24,007 bases of DNA, taken from DATEJJ01 sp051986465 (GTDB taxonomy: Bacteria; Actinomycetota; Actinomycetes; Mycobacteriales; Micromonosporaceae). This document shows, piece by piece, positions 23,367-24,007 of this stretch (position 1 is the stretch's first letter; each line of letters begins with the position of its first letter). The notes below the pieces were generated by a model. It saw nothing but the letters and a program-made list of their open reading frames with translations. It was not told the DNA's origin and searched no databases. The stretch lies in contig JBPYFB010000392.1 in NCBI GenBank assembly GCA_051986465.1, positions 1 through 24,007 on the forward strand. Direction: 5' to 3'. A program made the position numbers and the translations under genes.

Positions 23367-23883
23367 CCTCGGCCGGCTCCTCCGGCCCATGCACTGAGGC
23401 GGCCGAGGAGTCGGTGTCGGCGGCGACCGGCGCCTCCTCGTCCTCCCGGGCCAGGGCGGCAACAGCGTCGGCCTTCGCCGCCTTGCGCGTGGCCTTGCGG
23501 GCCGGCGCCGCCGCCGGTGCGGCCATCTCCTCCTCGACGAGGGCGATGATGGCCATCGGCGCCGCGTCACCCTTGCGGATCCCGGTCTTGATGATCCGGG
23601 TGTACCCGCCGGGGCGGTCGACGTAGCGCGGAGCGATCTCCTCGAAGAGCTTGACGAAGGTCTCGCGCTCCTGCACGAACCGGCGCACCCGCCGCCGCGC
23701 CGCGAGGTCGTCGCGCTTGGCGATGGTCACCAGGCGCTCCGCGAGCGGCCGCAGCCGCTTCGCCTTCGCCACGGTCGTGGTGATCTTTCCGTGCTCGAAC
23801 AGCGACGCGGCCAGGTTGGCCAGCATCAGCCGCTCGTGCGCGGGGCTGCCGCCGAGGCGCGGGCCCTTGGTGGGCGTGGGCAT
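23350..23883 (-). CDS. rplQ: 50S ribosomal protein L17
   Basis: L17 binds 23S rRNA near the exit tunnel. The 177-residue protein starts MPTPTKGPRLGGSPAHERLMLANLAASLFEHGKITTT, continues AKRLRPLAERLVTIAKR and RRRVRRF, and has the GGYTRIIKTGIRKGDAAPMAIIALVE core. About 55 extra residues at the C terminus form an Ala/Lys-rich then acidic tail, a common actinobacterial extension. ATG 23883 has GGAGATC about 6 bases upstream. It follows rpoA by 30 bases. Confidence 0.97.
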   Translation of the reverse strand: MPTPTKGPRLGGSPAHERLMLANLAASLFEHGKITTTVAKAKRLRPLAERLVTIAKRDDLAARRRVRRFVQERETFVKLFEEIAPRYVDRPGGYTRIIKTGIRKGDAAPMAIIALVEEEMAAPAAAPARKATRKAAKADAVAALAREDEEAPVAADTDSSAASVHGPEEPAEGADEE

Positions 23884-23913
23884 CGTGATCTCCTGTTCGG
23901 TGCGGCTCTGGGG

Positions 23914-24007
23914 TTAGAGCTGCTCGGTCTCGCGGTAGTCGTCGGTGTCGTAGTCCACCTCGGCGAAGGAGTCCACGACGTGGGTCGGGTCGAATGCCGG
24001 CGCCGAG
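23914..24007 (-). CDS. rpoA: RNA polymerase alpha subunit (3' end, cut by the window edge)
   Basis: Only the last 31 codons are visible. They read SAPAFDPTHVVDSFAEVDYDTDDYRETEQL before the TAA at 23916-23914. Actinobacterial RpoA proteins end in an acidic tail with FDP near its start and ETEQL or a close variant at the end, and rpoA directly precedes rplQ in this group. The identification therefore rests on context plus the short tail. Confidence 0.88.
   Translation of the reverse strand, partial: SAPAFDPTHVVDSFAEVDYDTDDYRETEQL

Overview
The window reads as chromosome of a high-GC actinobacterium, most likely a member of Micromonosporaceae. The evidence is the strong GC bias at third codon positions, GTG starts with GTGA stop/start couplings, a four-gene conservon (histidine kinase, roadblock, DUF742, GTPase), a HemD-like protein fused to a winged helix, actinobacterial ribosomal-protein gene order, and a marked excess of the palindrome GGTACC. 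The genus is inference; no rRNA is present.

The two ends are ribosomal. At the right end, on the minus strand, lie the 3' end of rpoA, rplQ and truA. At the left end, also on the minus strand, lies the 5' part of rplM. In many actinobacteria rpoA-rplQ-truA is followed closely by rplM-rpsI, so roughly 22 kb of other genes sits between truA and rplM here.

From left to right: rplM start (1-236); a 640-bp intergenic stretch with the rplM promoter and short tandem repeats; a uroporphyrinogen-III synthase-like/winged-helix fusion (+, 877-1968); a conservon on the minus strand (about 6286 down to 1965); a transporter island (6782-12107) with two unrelated substrate-binding lipoproteins, a SAM methyltransferase, a minus-strand ABC permease and a divergent ABC ATPase; a membrane protein with a Pro/Ala/Glu-rich tail (+, 12141-13487); a complete TPP-riboswitch-controlled thiamine operon on the minus strand (thiE-thiO-thiS-thiG-tenI-like-thiD-thiC, 19200 down to 13436); an ABC-F ATPase and an RsmC-like methyltransferase (minus); a one-pass secreted or membrane-anchored protein (+, 21591-22499); then truA, rplQ and rpoA.

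The thiamine operon makes the pyrimidine (ThiC, ThiD) and the thiazole (ThiO, ThiS, ThiG, probable TenI tautomerase) and joins them (ThiE). It uses ThiO, so it is the aerobic glycine-oxidase route. The neighbouring NMT1/SsuA-type transporter could import a thiamine precursor, but no TPP riboswitch precedes it and its substrate is unknown. GGTACC occurs about 29 times in the last 10 kb yet is absent from about 4.08 to 12.18 kb, which covers the whole transporter island, so that island may have a different history. The most unusual items are this methyltransferase-transporter cassette, a short leader ORF coupled to the conservon kinase, mutually exclusive hairpins between rplQ and truA, and a recurrent palindrome TCCACWGTGGA inside the thi genes.
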